From Bacteroidota bacterium (GTDB lineage: Bacteria; Bacteroidota; Bacteroidia; Bacteroidales; Prolixibacteraceae), in NCBI GenBank assembly GCA_030698405.1, contig JAUYMU010000098.1, positions 1 through 62,898 on the forward strand: a DNA stretch of 62,898 bases. Reading direction: 5' to 3'. This document shows, piece by piece, positions 37,701-45,939 of this stretch (position 1 is its first letter; each line of letters begins with the position of its first letter). The notes beneath the pieces are model-generated. The model was not told the origin of the DNA. It did no database searches and saw nothing but the letters and a program-made list of their open reading frames with translations. The translations under genes were made by a program, and so were the position numbers.

Positions 37701-37969
37701 ATTTCCAGGGTTTTCATACCAATGTATGAAGCAACGAGCGTTTTGGCATCAGCAGGAGCTGAAAACGAGAATTTACCGTCCATATCGGTGATGGTTCCTA
37801 CAGTAGTGCCTTTAACAATTACTGTTACTCCGGGGATCGATGCCCCGTCTTCACCGATTACAGTACCTGTAAGCGTTTTTTGTTGCGCGAAAGTGGTAAT
37901 CGCTAAAAAGCAGGAAAAAAACAGCAGTGCTGCCATTCGCCAGAGCCCTTTTGATTTACTTTTTTTCAT
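34781..37969 (-). CDS. SusC-family TonB-dependent transporter without STN domain
   Basis: A 1062-residue SusC-like transporter: signal peptide 1-28, a carboxypeptidase-regulatory-like domain about 33-110 (GTVIGEDGASIPGVTVIVKG), the EEVVVVGYGTR motif, plug with RIRGLGTINNNGPLYIIDG and DASSAAIYGTRGANGVVIIT, then the barrel ending in IMFGINLGL. Unlike the first SusC in the window it lacks an STN domain, so it is not tied to a FecR/sigma system and must be regulated otherwise, for example by a cytoplasmic regulator. It forms a channel capped by the SusD encoded next. Confidence 0.95.
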   Translation of the reverse strand: MKKSKSKGLWRMAALLFFSCFLAITTFAQQKTLTGTVIGEDGASIPGVTVIVKGTTVGTITDMDGKFSFSAPADAKTLVASYIGMKTLEIEIGNQTNFRLTLAADVIGVEEVVVVGYGTRLKEELTGAVSTVSSEQMKISTAPSVVSRIQGQVSGVTITQANRPGGDANIRIRGLGTINNNGPLYIIDGVPAGPGNNISPNDVESISILKDASSAAIYGTRGANGVVIITTKKGRDNQQPTINFSVRTGVSQAVNKYDMLNTKEYADAVWLSFKNRGLAPTHAQYGSGTSPVIPDYILPGGAKEGAASVNPALYKYPDYQIFKANKVGTDWYDEIYQAGIVQEYDLSVAGGGKNGTYAFSGSYLDEDGLLKNTNFKRYNFRMNSEAKFNDWFKAGESLQAIYIDEHGNLGNNGEGTPISNAYRAQPIIPVYDIQGNFAGSRAPEMGNAENPVAQLYRARNNNGKWVRVLGNIYGEVTLMKGLTAKSLLGYNFGQWNYKGYTIPNFEHSEPNKVNGMNADSNYSLQWNWTNTLNYSATFAEVHKLNVIVGTEAIENKYQSLNASRSQYFSEDPNYMQLSSGEINPNNSGNADEWSLFSQFARANYDLSGKYFLEGTVRRDGSSRFSEANRYGVFPAASAAWAISQENFFAGTKNWLDLLKIRLGWGVAGNDQIGNYNSYTTYASDKYRASYALDGSNTSAVTGFRPAALGNMDVTWETTQTLNLGVDGTFFGRSLNFSFDVWQRNTSDMLFQEPIPNVIGAITAPNVNIGEMKNTGFDFELGYNNTVLDGKLKYAVTATLSHYKNEIVKLSSADPKRIVDGANERQLVYSRFATGSAYPEFYGYIVDGIFQTAAEAAAHPKYGDTDYNKPGHFKYRDISGPDGKPDGKITSADRTFIGSPHPDLTGGLNFDLAYSNFDLNMFFYGSYGNKLSNYVTRWIDYGMFNGGLSKDALYNSWTPTNTGAKLPMLDQSDISQQPSTAFLQDGSFLRLKSLRLGYTLPKNILDKVQIKNVKIYAQVTNLFTLTKYEGLDPEVSTSGTYLGMDMGAWPTPRQIMFGINLGL

Positions 37970-38203
37970 AAATTTTAATGTTTAATTTGTGGTAATTACT
38001 TGTTTTAAAACAACTTGATTAAAGAATGTCAAATGCATGACTTCTGAATCCATTCATTTAAGAGAGTTACATAGGCATTTCGTTTAGGTGAATAATCTAG
38101 TTTTGCGTGATTAAACAAACGAAAGTAAAGTAAATCAAAAATGTAAAGATTTGTTAAAATTAATATGTGTTAAAGAATACATTTTTCAGACTAGTAGATT
38201 TTC

Positions 38204-38215
38204 GAAGGCGCTTTC
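38204..38215. promoter_or_regulatory. Near-palindromic GAAGGCGCTTTC, possible LacI-type operator
   Basis: The 12-base site differs by one base from a perfect palindrome with a central GCGC and lies 235 bases upstream of the second susC. LacI-family operators have this form, but it does not match the operator next to the lacI gene of this window. Confidence 0.25.
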
Positions 38216-38371
38216 AAGCCAAACAAAACCAATTTAATTAACTATTTTACAGACAATTACATCATATACAAATAGCAATATATGTGCGATTACAGAAGTA
38301 TTGGGAAAGAAAAATAAATGAGAATCAAAAAAAAGACCTTGAAAATCGAACAGGCTATAAAATAAAAAAAA

Positions 38372-38410
38372 GGGTTGAAAATCAGGAATTAATATCCTGA
38401 TTTTCAACCC
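38372..38410 (-). terminator. Strong hairpin terminator below the kdu operon
   Basis: A perfect 16-base stem (38372-38387 with 38395-38410) around a 7-base loop; on the minus strand it is followed by an uninterrupted U-rich run (the complement of AAAATAAAAAAAA). It would end transcription coming from the uronate genes before the susC/D pair. About 600 bases of REP-like sequence lie between the last gene and this site. Confidence 0.75.
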
Positions 38411-38412
38411 TT

Positions 38413-38630
38413 AACTGAGCCAGCTCCGAAAATCCTGAAGGGATAAAATTTGAATAACCACCGGTGAAACCGGTTGGAAATATGAAATTAAAATCACAAC
38501 CCTGCAAGGGTTGAATTTTTAGTGCGCTAATTTTCAGCCCCTTCAGGGCTGTCGATTTATCTTTCATTCTTCCGTCCCAATAGTAAATCGGGACGGTTAT
38601 TCAAATTCAATCCTTTCAGGACTCTTTCTT
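38413..38630. repeat. REP-like hairpin module cluster A
   Basis: A chain of short palindromes joined by AT-rich linkers: ACCGGT-GAA-ACCGGT (38460-38474) after the linker GAATAACC (38452-38459), CAACCCTGCAAGGGTTG, CAGCCCCTTCAGGGCTG, CGTCCC...GGGACG, and then GGTTATTCAAATT (38595-38607) with a TCCTTTCAGGA palindrome. The linker and its inverse recur at 55.8 and 60.1 kb. No convincing gene; the short frames here are translations of the repeats. Confidence 0.7.
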
Positions 38631-38699
38631 GACTTTCGGACTTCCCGGAGTCGAATCAACATTAAAAAAAAACACTTTCCTCTTATGTAACTACTTTTA

Positions 38700-38900
38700 A
38701 GACCAATGCGGTCGCGTCCGAAAGGCGGATTTTGCCCTGAAAAAGGCTTTTGCGCGGACGGTTTTCATTGTCGCCTTAATCTCCGTTGCCTAAAGGCAAA
38801 CGGCAAAGGATATCGACATGGATAATCTGTTTCGCTGATTAGAGCATTATCCTTTGCCGTCACATTCATGTGACGGACAGAAATATCAACCACCAAGTCC
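38700..38900. repeat. Nested inverted repeats, non-coding
   Basis: ACGGCAAAGGAT (38800-38811) pairs exactly with ATCCTTTGCCGT (38849-38860), flanked by smaller palindromes TTGCCTAAAGGCAA, GTCACATTCATGTGAC and GTGCCGTAGGCAC. These look like members of further short-palindrome families. The remaining bases to 39012 hold nothing recognised. Confidence 0.55.
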
Positions 38901-39012
38901 TGAGTGCCGTAGGCACGAAACATTTCGATTTTAAAATTCACCATCGCCTTCAACTTTCTCCCTGTATTCTCCAGTTATTCGTTTATGGGCTGCATTTTTT
39001 TTTGCTGAGGGA

Positions 39013-40284
39013 CTATTTTATAAAAATCGGATTGCTTAAAAATTCAGCTTCCGAAGAAATATAGGCTTTAAAATTATCAATATTTTTCCATTGATCGTTT
39101 TCGAGACCCCAGACTGCAAGGAAATAATGTCGGGCAGGTGCATCGGCATTTATTTTTTGAGCTACATAATAAGTCTGAGAAATAACATTACTGAAATTCT
39201 TCTCCACCACCGTTTTATAGCCGAGTTTAAAGAAATCAATGTCGGTTGTCCGGGCAACTTTGGTCACTTCGTTGCTTTTCAGTAAAACTGCCATTCCAAG
39301 TTCGTCTTTGTTTAGCGACTGAACGTCGAGTGTGGCAATTGAACGGTACTCAGCATTAGCCGCAAAATCAACCGGTTCATTTTTCAGCAAACTGGTTACG
39401 ATACCGGTTACAATCTGCTTTTCTCCTGAAAATCCTGAAACAGTCACATCCGACTGGAACCAATATTTTCCCGGATAAATCGAAATCCGCTCAACAGCAG
39501 AAAGATTTTGACCAGCCACATTCCATCCGGTATAAATCAAATCGAATACTGACCGGACTGGTCCTTCTGCTACTTTTTTATATTCATAAGTATCAGTCGA
39601 GCCCAACCTGTATAGTGAATCACCTTCCAGCATGGCCAAACCTCCTGAACCGGTTGAACTTCCGCAGTGAAGAACATCCATTCCCCAATCAGACAGAACG
39701 TGATAATCAGGTATTTCAAGAGTATGAATTTTATCGAGTATTAAGCCCGGTTTCAGCTTGCCGTACAAATCTTTTACGTTCCGGCAATCGAAATAATTAC
39801 GGAAACCCATTTTGTCGTTTTCCCAGCTAACACTTTCGCCTTGAGCAATGATTTTAAAACTGTCTTTGCACGGCGGCGCCATGTACTGGTCAACTTCCAG
39901 ATAGGTATCATCGGCCTGATGAATTCCCAAACGAACATTGGTACGCTTTTCAAATTCAGGATATTCGGCAACAAGAACATTTACAACTTTAATATTAATT
40001 GTTTCTGAGGCATACAAATCAACCGTAAAAACCAGTTCATCCCATTTGCCATCACCGTTCATATCATCGGCTTGCGAAGGAACATTTTGTCCGTTTACTT
40101 CCAGGATGGGTGCAAAGCCTTCAGGAACAGTTCCAAATCTGGCTTCTATTTCAGCACGGCTCATGATGATCGTTTCATCAGTACGGTCAACTGCCAGCGG
40201 ATTGGTCAGCACCAGCGTATTCTTTTTTGTGCAGGCTGTGATTCCAATCAAAAGCACTGCACTGTATATTAGTATGCGTTTCAT
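39013..40284 (-). CDS. DUF4861 family lipoprotein
   Basis: A 423-residue protein with lipobox ITAC (Cys18) and the DUF4861 pattern: LTNPLAVDRTDETIIMSR near the start, then DMNGDGKWDELVF, a GPVRSVFDLIYTGW segment and a C-terminal HYFLAVWGLEND. DUF4861 proteins are repeatedly found beside pectin and uronate utilisation genes in Bacteroidota; their reaction is not established to my knowledge. It is the last gene of the GH88-kduI-kduD operon and overlaps the kduD stop by four bases, so it is translationally coupled. Confidence 0.85.
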   Translation of the reverse strand: MKRILIYSAVLLIGITACTKKNTLVLTNPLAVDRTDETIIMSRAEIEARFGTVPEGFAPILEVNGQNVPSQADDMNGDGKWDELVFTVDLYASETINIKVVNVLVAEYPEFEKRTNVRLGIHQADDTYLEVDQYMAPPCKDSFKIIAQGESVSWENDKMGFRNYFDCRNVKDLYGKLKPGLILDKIHTLEIPDYHVLSDWGMDVLHCGSSTGSGGLAMLEGDSLYRLGSTDTYEYKKVAEGPVRSVFDLIYTGWNVAGQNLSAVERISIYPGKYWFQSDVTVSGFSGEKQIVTGIVTSLLKNEPVDFAANAEYRSIATLDVQSLNKDELGMAVLLKSNEVTKVARTTDIDFFKLGYKTVVEKNFSNVISQTYYVAQKINADAPARHYFLAVWGLENDQWKNIDNFKAYISSEAEFLSNPIFIK

Positions 40285-41081
40285 TCCGGTAAATCGTTTT
40301 CGCCTTTTACATAACCAAAATTGGCCAAAATACCACCGTCAACGTAAAGAATATGCCCGTTCACAAAATCGGCGGCTTTGGAAGCAAGAAACATGGCTGC
40401 GTTGCCAACATCTTCGGGTTCTCCCCAGCGGCCCGCAGGTGTACGCGTCATCACCAGGTCATTAAACGGATGTCCGTTCAGGCGGATATCGGCAGTTTGC
40501 GAGGTTGCAATATAACCCGGTCCAATGCCATTGATCTGAAGATTGTATTTTGCCCATTCGCAACACATGTTGGCAGTCAATAATTTCAATCCACCTTTGG
40601 CTGCTGCATAAGCCGAAACCGAGTTACGACCATAAACGCTCATCATCGAGCACATGTTGATGATTTTTCCACTGCGTTTGGCAATCATTGCAGGGGCAAC
40701 GCGTTTGGCAACAATCAGCGGAGCCACCAAATCAACATCAATTACCTGTTTAAAATCGGCAATCGGCATGTCCAGAATCGGGATGCGTTTGATGATTCCG
40801 GCATTGTTTACCAAAATATCCACCGATCCAACTTCTTTTTCGATCAGCGAAATTCCTTTGTCAACTTCGGCTTCGTCGGTAACATTAAAAACCAAAGTAA
40901 AAACATCAATTCCGGCAGCTTTGTATTCCAGCTTGCAAGCAGCAAGTCTTTCTTCGCTAAGGTCGTTTACACAAATTTTAGCGCCCGCTTTTCCGAGTAC
41001 TTTTCCAATGGCCATTCCAATGCCATGCGTTCCCCCGGTAATCAGGGCAACTTTTCCAGAAAGATCAAATAATTCGTTCAT
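40281..41081 (-). CDS. kduD: 2-dehydro-3-deoxy-D-gluconate 5-dehydrogenase (SDR)
   Basis: A 266-residue short-chain dehydrogenase. The nucleotide site is TGGTHGIG (15-22), NNAG is at 92-95, and the catalytic Tyr158 and Lys162 lie in AYAAAKGG with a preceding Ser. Sequence features such as NPF-like NGIGPGYIATSQTADIR and the final VDGGILANFGY fit the KduD/gluconate 5-dehydrogenase group. It would reduce 2,5-diketo-3-deoxygluconate, the product of KduI, to 2-keto-3-deoxygluconate in the cytoplasm. Neighbouring kduI makes KduD more likely than gluconate 5-dehydrogenase. Confidence 0.92.
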   Translation of the reverse strand: MNELFDLSGKVALITGGTHGIGMAIGKVLGKAGAKICVNDLSEERLAACKLEYKAAGIDVFTLVFNVTDEAEVDKGISLIEKEVGSVDILVNNAGIIKRIPILDMPIADFKQVIDVDLVAPLIVAKRVAPAMIAKRSGKIINMCSMMSVYGRNSVSAYAAAKGGLKLLTANMCCEWAKYNLQINGIGPGYIATSQTADIRLNGHPFNDLVMTRTPAGRWGEPEDVGNAAMFLASKAADFVNGHILYVDGGILANFGYVKGENDLPE

Positions 41082-41100
41082 ATTCTAATTATTAAATGTT

Positions 41101-41943
41101 TTATCGTAATTCGTTTGGCTGAACCACGTCCATATCGGTGTAGTCCATGTTTTCGCCAGCCATTCCCCAAATGAAAATATAGTTGCTGGTACCGGCGGCA
41201 GAATGAATTGACCAGTTGGGCGAAATAACTGCCTGCTCGTTGCTCATCCAAATATGGCGGGTTTCCTGTGGCTGACCCATGAAATGACAAACTGCCTGTC
41301 CTTCAGGAACATTGAAATAGAAATAAACTTCCATACGGCGGCTGTGTGTGTGTGCCGGCATGGTATTCCAAACACTTCCGGGGCGCAATTCGGTCATTCC
41401 CATCTGAAGCTGGCAAGTTTCAATTACTTTGCTTACGAGCAACTGATTAATTTGACGCTCATTGGAGGTATTTTGCGCTCCCATTTGCAGCACATTGGCA
41501 TCTTTCAGGGTTATATGGCGCGTTGGCAATTCTTTGTGAGCTGGAGTCGAATTCAGGTAAAAACGGGCCGATGCGGTTGCACTATCAGACTTGAAAGTAA
41601 TCTGTTTTACGCCTTTTCCGATGTAAAGCGCTTCTTTAAAATCAAGCGAATATTCGGTACCGTCAACAACTACCGAACCTTTAGCGCCAACATTGATAAT
41701 ACCCAGCTCACGGCGATCGCAGAAATAGGCAGCTTTCATCGGGTCAATGGGTGTAAGTTCAAGTGGACCGCTGGCAGGCACAGCACCACCGGCGATGTAA
41801 CGGTCGTAATGTGAATAAACCAGGTGGATTTTATCGGCTTCCATCACTTTTTCGATCAGGAAATTTTCGCGCAATTGAGCGGTATCATACTTCTTTGCGT
41901 CCCTTGGATGCGAAGCGTATCGTTCTTCAAAAATGATTGACAT
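41101..41943 (-). CDS. kduI: 5-keto-4-deoxyuronate isomerase
   Basis: A 280-residue KduI (4-deoxy-L-threo-5-hexosulose-uronate ketol-isomerase), standard length. The cupin metal site is visible as [15 protein letters not shown] with His198, His200 and Glu205; [20 protein letters not shown] at the N-terminus and [22 protein letters not shown] at the C-terminus are typical. It converts the open-chain unsaturated uronate released by lyases and GH88/GH105 enzymes. It lies 11 bases from GH88 upstream and 19 bases from kduD downstream. Confidence 0.97.
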   Translation of the reverse strand: MSIIFEERYASHPRDAKKYDTAQLRENFLIEKVMEADKIHLVYSHYDRYIAGGAVPASGPLELTPIDPMKAAYFCDRRELGIINVGAKGSVVVDGTEYSLDFKEALYIGKGVKQITFKSDSATASARFYLNSTPAHKELPTRHITLKDANVLQMGAQNTSNERQINQLLVSKVIETCQLQMGMTELRPGSVWNTMPAHTHSRRMEVYFYFNVPEGQAVCHFMGQPQETRHIWMSNEQAVISPNWSIHSAAGTSNYIFIWGMAGENMDYTDMDVVQPNELR

Positions 41944-41954
41944 ATCTTTTATTT

Positions 41955-43112
41955 TTAATTGTTGAATTTGTATTTTAATGCTTCCAGATAATAATAATCG
42001 GCATAATTTAGCGGTGTATCCACTTCCGAGTTTTTAGGCATATTGCCCACGCAATGTTTGATTAAAAAACCACCATTATCTCCTGTTTCTGCCAGGTATT
42101 TTGGGGAACTTAAACTGGCCAGTATTTTATTGGCCAATTCTGCATATTCAGTCTTTCCTTCGTCGGTAATTGAGCTCAATATATAAAGTGCCGAAGCGGT
42201 AACAGCAGCTGCCGATGCATCACGGTAGGCTTCAGGAATGGTTGGATCATTGTAGTCCCAGTAAGGAACCAAATCTTCAGGATCATTTTCTTTAATAAAG
42301 GCTGCAATTTTTTTTGCGGCATCAAGATATCTAACGTCACCCGTTTCGCGGAAACAAATCGCAAAACCGTACAAGCCCCATGCCTGCCCTCTTGCCCATG
42401 AAGAATCATCGTTCAGCCCCTGATGGGTTTGTTTGAGAACTGGCTGCCCGGTAATTGTATCGTAATCAACCACATGAACGGAACTCATGTTTTCGCGGAA
42501 ATGATTGGCAAGTGTGGTATTTGCATGTGTAATGGCGATGTCGCGATATTTCGGGTCGCCTGTTTCTTTCGATGCCCAGAACAACATTTCGAGGTTCATC
42601 ATATTGTCGATGATAACCGGGAACTGCCATTGTTTGCCCCAATCCCATGATTTTATACTTCCGATTGTAGAATCAAATCTGGTAATCAGTGATTCGGATG
42701 CTTCGATTACAGCTTTTTTATAATCTTCGTTTTTTGTAATACGGTAAGCGTTTCCATAACTGCAAAATACCATAAATCCGAGATCGTGTGTATTGGTTCG
42801 GTACTGCACGCCATCAAGTTTTACCGTATTTTCAGTGGCAATCTGTTCCCATTTCTTATCTCCCGTCAGTTCGTACATGTACCAGTAACTTCCGGCAGGG
42901 AAACCGCAGCACCAGTCCTTTTTGGTTATCATTCCGTATTTTCCGTCTTCAAAGGTACGGGGAACCATACTGTCGTTTGCCGAATTTACAACCAGATAAT
43001 CGAGTTGTTGGGAGAGTTGGTTAACGAGTTTGTCTTTTTGCTCAAAGAGACTTTTTGAGGAACAAGCTCCCAAAATCAGTAAAGAGAAAATAAAAATGCT
43101 TAAATTTTTCAT
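41955..43112 (-). CDS. GH88 unsaturated glucuronyl hydrolase lipoprotein
   Basis: A 385-residue lipoprotein (lipobox LGAC, Cys17) with the alpha6/alpha6 barrel of GH88 enzymes. The two catalytic aspartates appear as Asp110 in NTHDLGF and Asp169 in [21 protein letters not shown] and [14 protein letters not shown] are further family landmarks. It hydrates and releases the 4,5-unsaturated uronate from lyase products. As first gene of the operon it produces the substrate for KduI. A lyase producing its oligosaccharides is not in the window. GH105 is the main alternative family, but the HDLGF/DNMMN pair favours GH88. Confidence 0.9.
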   Translation of the reverse strand: MKNLSIFIFSLLILGACSSKSLFEQKDKLVNQLSQQLDYLVVNSANDSMVPRTFEDGKYGMITKKDWCCGFPAGSYWYMYELTGDKKWEQIATENTVKLDGVQYRTNTHDLGFMVFCSYGNAYRITKNEDYKKAVIEASESLITRFDSTIGSIKSWDWGKQWQFPVIIDNMMNLEMLFWASKETGDPKYRDIAITHANTTLANHFRENMSSVHVVDYDTITGQPVLKQTHQGLNDDSSWARGQAWGLYGFAICFRETGDVRYLDAAKKIAAFIKENDPEDLVPYWDYNDPTIPEAYRDASAAAVTASALYILSSITDEGKTEYAELANKILASLSSPKYLAETGDNGGFLIKHCVGNMPKNSEVDTPLNYADYYYLEALKYKFNN

Positions 43113-43169
43113 TCGTTATCGTATTTAAGGGTTAAATTTCCAGCCAGAAAATTATTCGTAAAATTTCAA

Positions 43170-43208
43170 CAAAGATAAGAGTAATTTGCAAAATGCGCAA
43201 TCGATTGC
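43170..43208 (-). promoter_or_regulatory. kdu operon promoter overlapped by a LacI-type operator
   Basis: On the minus strand TATCTTTG (43177 down to 43170) is a perfect TAnnTTTG element, 57 bases before the GH88 start. A TTG 20 bases upstream lies inside the 12-base perfect palindrome GCAATCGATTGC (43197-43208), which has the central CG of LacI-family operators. Binding there would block the -33 region. The divergent lacI gene begins 69 bases away. Confidence 0.65.
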
Positions 43209-43277
43209 ATTTTTATTTTATAATTGATGGACAAAAAAAGAAATTATTAGCATATTTGCATAACATTTTAGACAGTC

Positions 43278-44306
43278 ATGATCAAAAATTCAGAACCTAC
43301 CATTCACGATATTGCCAGAGAGCTGAACATTTCGGCTTCAACTGTTTCCAGAGCTTTAAACGACAATCCCCGAATCAGCCTGAAAACAAAGGAAAAAATA
43401 AAAGCTGTTGCTGACGCTATGGGCTACCGTCCAAATACACTGGCGTCGAATCTTCGGAATAAAAAATCAAATACTATCGGAATTGTAGTGCCACTGATCA
43501 ACCGGCACTTCTTTTCATCGGTAATAAGCGGCGCTGAAGATGTGGCTTTTAAGGCCGGGTACAATGTGGTAATCTCGCAATCGAACGACCTTGCCGACAA
43601 AGAAATCAACATTGTGCAATCCATGTTTTCGAACCGTGTGGATGGGTTGATCATTTCTATCGCCATGCAAACAAAGACGTTTGATCACCTTAAAATTTTC
43701 AGAAAAAAGAATATTCCGCTGGTGTTTTTTGATCGTGCTGTTCCTGAAATTGAAACCGATAAAATTGTGGTGGATGATTTTGCCGGTGGTTTCCGTGTGA
43801 CACAGCATCTGATTGATCAGGGCTATAAGCGAATTGCGCATTTGGCTGGCACTCAAAACCTAATGGCTTATTTCGACCGAAAAAAAGGATACCTCGACGC
43901 TCTCCGTAAAAATAACATTCAGTTTGATGAATCACTGGTAATTATCAACACATTGACAAGCGATGAAGGTGTTTCAGCTGTTCAGCAATTAATGGCACTG
44001 AAAAACCCGCCCGACGCAATCTTCTGCGGAAATGATACCACTGCCCTCAGCGCAATGATTTTTTTGCGTGACAAAGGCATCCGGATACCTCAGGATATTG
44101 GAATTGTGGGATTCAGTAATGAGCCTTTTTCAAAAGTTGTTTCCCCGTCAATTTCAACAATCGCACAACCCGGATTTCAAATGGGACAAAAAGCTGCCGA
44201 ATTGATTATCCGACAAATTGAAACCAAAGAGAGAACCTACCAAACAATTGTATTACCAACCGAATTGATTGTCAGGGAATCGTCGAGCCGCAGGAGTTTT
44301 CAGTGA
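43278..44306 (+). CDS. LacI-family transcriptional regulator of the uronate genes
   Basis: A 342-residue LacI/GalR-type regulator: N-terminal helix-turn-helix at residues 7-30 (TIHDIARELNISASTVSRAL) with hinge MGYRPNTLASNL, and a periplasmic-binding-protein-like effector domain from about residue 62 (TIGIVVPLINRHFFSSVI). It is divergent from the GH88-kdu operon and an operator palindrome lies between, so it most likely represses these genes until a uronate intermediate binds. Its TGA stop abuts the TGA of the convergent nhaC (TGATCA at 44304-44309) with no base between. Confidence 0.93.
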   Translation: MIKNSEPTIHDIARELNISASTVSRALNDNPRISLKTKEKIKAVADAMGYRPNTLASNLRNKKSNTIGIVVPLINRHFFSSVISGAEDVAFKAGYNVVISQSNDLADKEINIVQSMFSNRVDGLIISIAMQTKTFDHLKIFRKKNIPLVFFDRAVPEIETDKIVVDDFAGGFRVTQHLIDQGYKRIAHLAGTQNLMAYFDRKKGYLDALRKNNIQFDESLVIINTLTSDEGVSAVQQLMALKNPPDAIFCGNDTTALSAMIFLRDKGIRIPQDIGIVGFSNEPFSKVVSPSISTIAQPGFQMGQKAAELIIRQIETKERTYQTIVLPTELIVRESSSRRSFQ

Positions 44307-45767
44307 TCAGTGGTCAATCGCAATAGTAGTTTCCGGTTCCTCAACTGGTATTCTTCGTATTTTGAAATTGAGCCAGGCAACCAGAATACTCATAAACGGG
44401 CTGATAATATTGAAGAAACAATAAGGCAGATAAGTCCAGGTATCAACACCCAAAACCCTTGATTGTGTTGCACCACAAGTATTCCACGGAATCAGCACAG
44501 AAGTAACAGTTCCTGAATCTTCCAAAGTCCGGCTCAGCAATTCGGGGGCATAACCTTTGTCCTTGTATGATTTTCGGAACATGCGCCCAGGTACAACAAT
44601 TGAGATATACTGATCGGATGCCGTTGTATTGAAAAATATGCATGTTACAACTGTAGAAGTGACCAGCGAACCGGTCGATTTTGCCCGGTTAATAATCGGT
44701 TGGATAATCCTCATTAAAAGTCCGCCAGCTTCCATAACACCTCCAAAAACCATGGCTGAAATAATTAACCAGATCGTATCCAGCATTCCGCGCATCCCGC
44801 CGGTATGAAGCAGTTCGTTTACATTTTCGTCAGGAGTAACCAATCTCACTTCACCCAACATTGCCTGCATAAAACCAATGTACGACGCTTTTGTGGATGA
44901 TAAACCTTTCCCTGCAACTTCATTAATAATTTCAGGCTGGAAAATAATTGCAAATAGTCCGCCCAGTAAAGTACCTACCATCAACGAAGGAATCGGCGGA
45001 ACCTTTATGATAATGATCACAAACAAAATGACCGGAACCAGGAATAAGATTGGAGAAGTATTGAAGGAACCTTCTATGGCTGATTTTACACCAACGACAT
45101 CAACAACTGCCCCGCTAAAATCGTACTGAAAACCGATGATCAGGAATATCGTCATTGTAATAAGGTAAGTCGGAGTGGTAGTTATCAACATGTACCTGAT
45201 GTGTGTAAACAAATCAGTTCCGGCCATTGCAGGCGCCAGATTGGTTGTATCGCTCAGCGGCGAAAGTTTATCGCCAAAATAGGCGCCGCTAATAATCGCT
45301 CCAGCCACCACTGCCTCGTTCATTCCCAATGCTTTACCAATTCCGAGCAAAGCCACACCAATGGTTGCAACTGTACTCCATGAACTTCCGGTTACCACAG
45401 AAACCAGTGAACTGACAACCAGCGCTGTGAATAAAAACATGGTTGGATTAATAATGTCCAGTCCGTAATAAATCATTGCAGGTACAATGCCGCTGATCAG
45501 CCATGTACCTGCCAGCGAACCGATCAGGAGTAAAATTAACATCGACGGCATGGCCGAACCAATGGTGGTCACAATTTTATCGCTGATTTCATCCCATTTC
45601 ATACCCTTTCGGATCACGATTACAGCACCGATTGTGGCCGCCAGTAACAATGCAATCTGGTTTGATCCGGCAAGTGTATCGTCGAACAAAAACACATTTG
45701 CGGTTAGCATCGCAATTAAAAAGAGAATTGGAAGCAAAGCTTCAAAATAAGAGGGATCCTTTCTCAT
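44307..45767 (-). CDS. nhaC: NhaC-family Na+/H+ antiporter
   Basis: A 486-residue polytopic membrane protein of the NhaC family. Typical segments are VSSLVSVVTGSSWSTVATIGVAL, AGAIISGAYFGDKLSPLSDTTNLAPA and, near the C-terminus, PWNTCGATQSRVLGVDTW. It exchanges external or internal Na+ for protons or, in some members, organic anions such as malate for lactate. It lies tail to tail with lacI. Its closeness to the uronate genes may reflect a need to expel acid anions or sodium, but this is not established. Confidence 0.9.
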   Translation of the reverse strand: MRKDPSYFEALLPILFLIAMLTANVFLFDDTLAGSNQIALLLAATIGAVIVIRKGMKWDEISDKIVTTIGSAMPSMLILLLIGSLAGTWLISGIVPAMIYYGLDIINPTMFLFTALVVSSLVSVVTGSSWSTVATIGVALLGIGKALGMNEAVVAGAIISGAYFGDKLSPLSDTTNLAPAMAGTDLFTHIRYMLITTTPTYLITMTIFLIIGFQYDFSGAVVDVVGVKSAIEGSFNTSPILFLVPVILFVIIIIKVPPIPSLMVGTLLGGLFAIIFQPEIINEVAGKGLSSTKASYIGFMQAMLGEVRLVTPDENVNELLHTGGMRGMLDTIWLIISAMVFGGVMEAGGLLMRIIQPIINRAKSTGSLVTSTVVTCIFFNTTASDQYISIVVPGRMFRKSYKDKGYAPELLSRTLEDSGTVTSVLIPWNTCGATQSRVLGVDTWTYLPYCFFNIISPFMSILVAWLNFKIRRIPVEEPETTIAIDH

Positions 45768-45869
45768 TAAATCGGGTTTTCTGAACTATAATTGAGAAAA
45801 TATACTCATTAGAATACATTTCAGGCTAAAGAAAAGAAATAAAAAACATTTATTTTTAGTTTTAAGGGT

Positions 45870-45877
45870 TACCTTTG
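45870..45877 (+). promoter_or_regulatory. Probable promoter -7 element of the 188-residue gene
   Basis: TACCTTTG fits TAnnTTTG and lies 63 bases upstream of the first start codon. No clear -33 TTG is seen. Confidence 0.45.
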
Positions 45878-45939
45878 CATCGTTTTCAGAATAAACAGAT
45901 GTATTGTAATAAATTATTCTCTCTGACCATTACCTATTT

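Noticed and set aside
38382-38567. 61-residue minus-strand frame in the gap upstream of susC
   Set aside because: It is a translation of REP-like palindromes (STALKGL, IQPLQGC, FPTGFTGGYS-type peptides) with no sign of coding selection.
38372-38640. CRISPR-like array in the palindrome-rich gap
   Set aside because: Repeats are short, differ in sequence and spacing, and are hairpins joined by linkers; there is no constant repeat with unique spacers and no cas gene.
44304-44309. TGATCA at the junction of lacI and nhaC as a regulatory site
   Set aside because: It is explained by two TGA stops of convergent genes meeting tail to tail.
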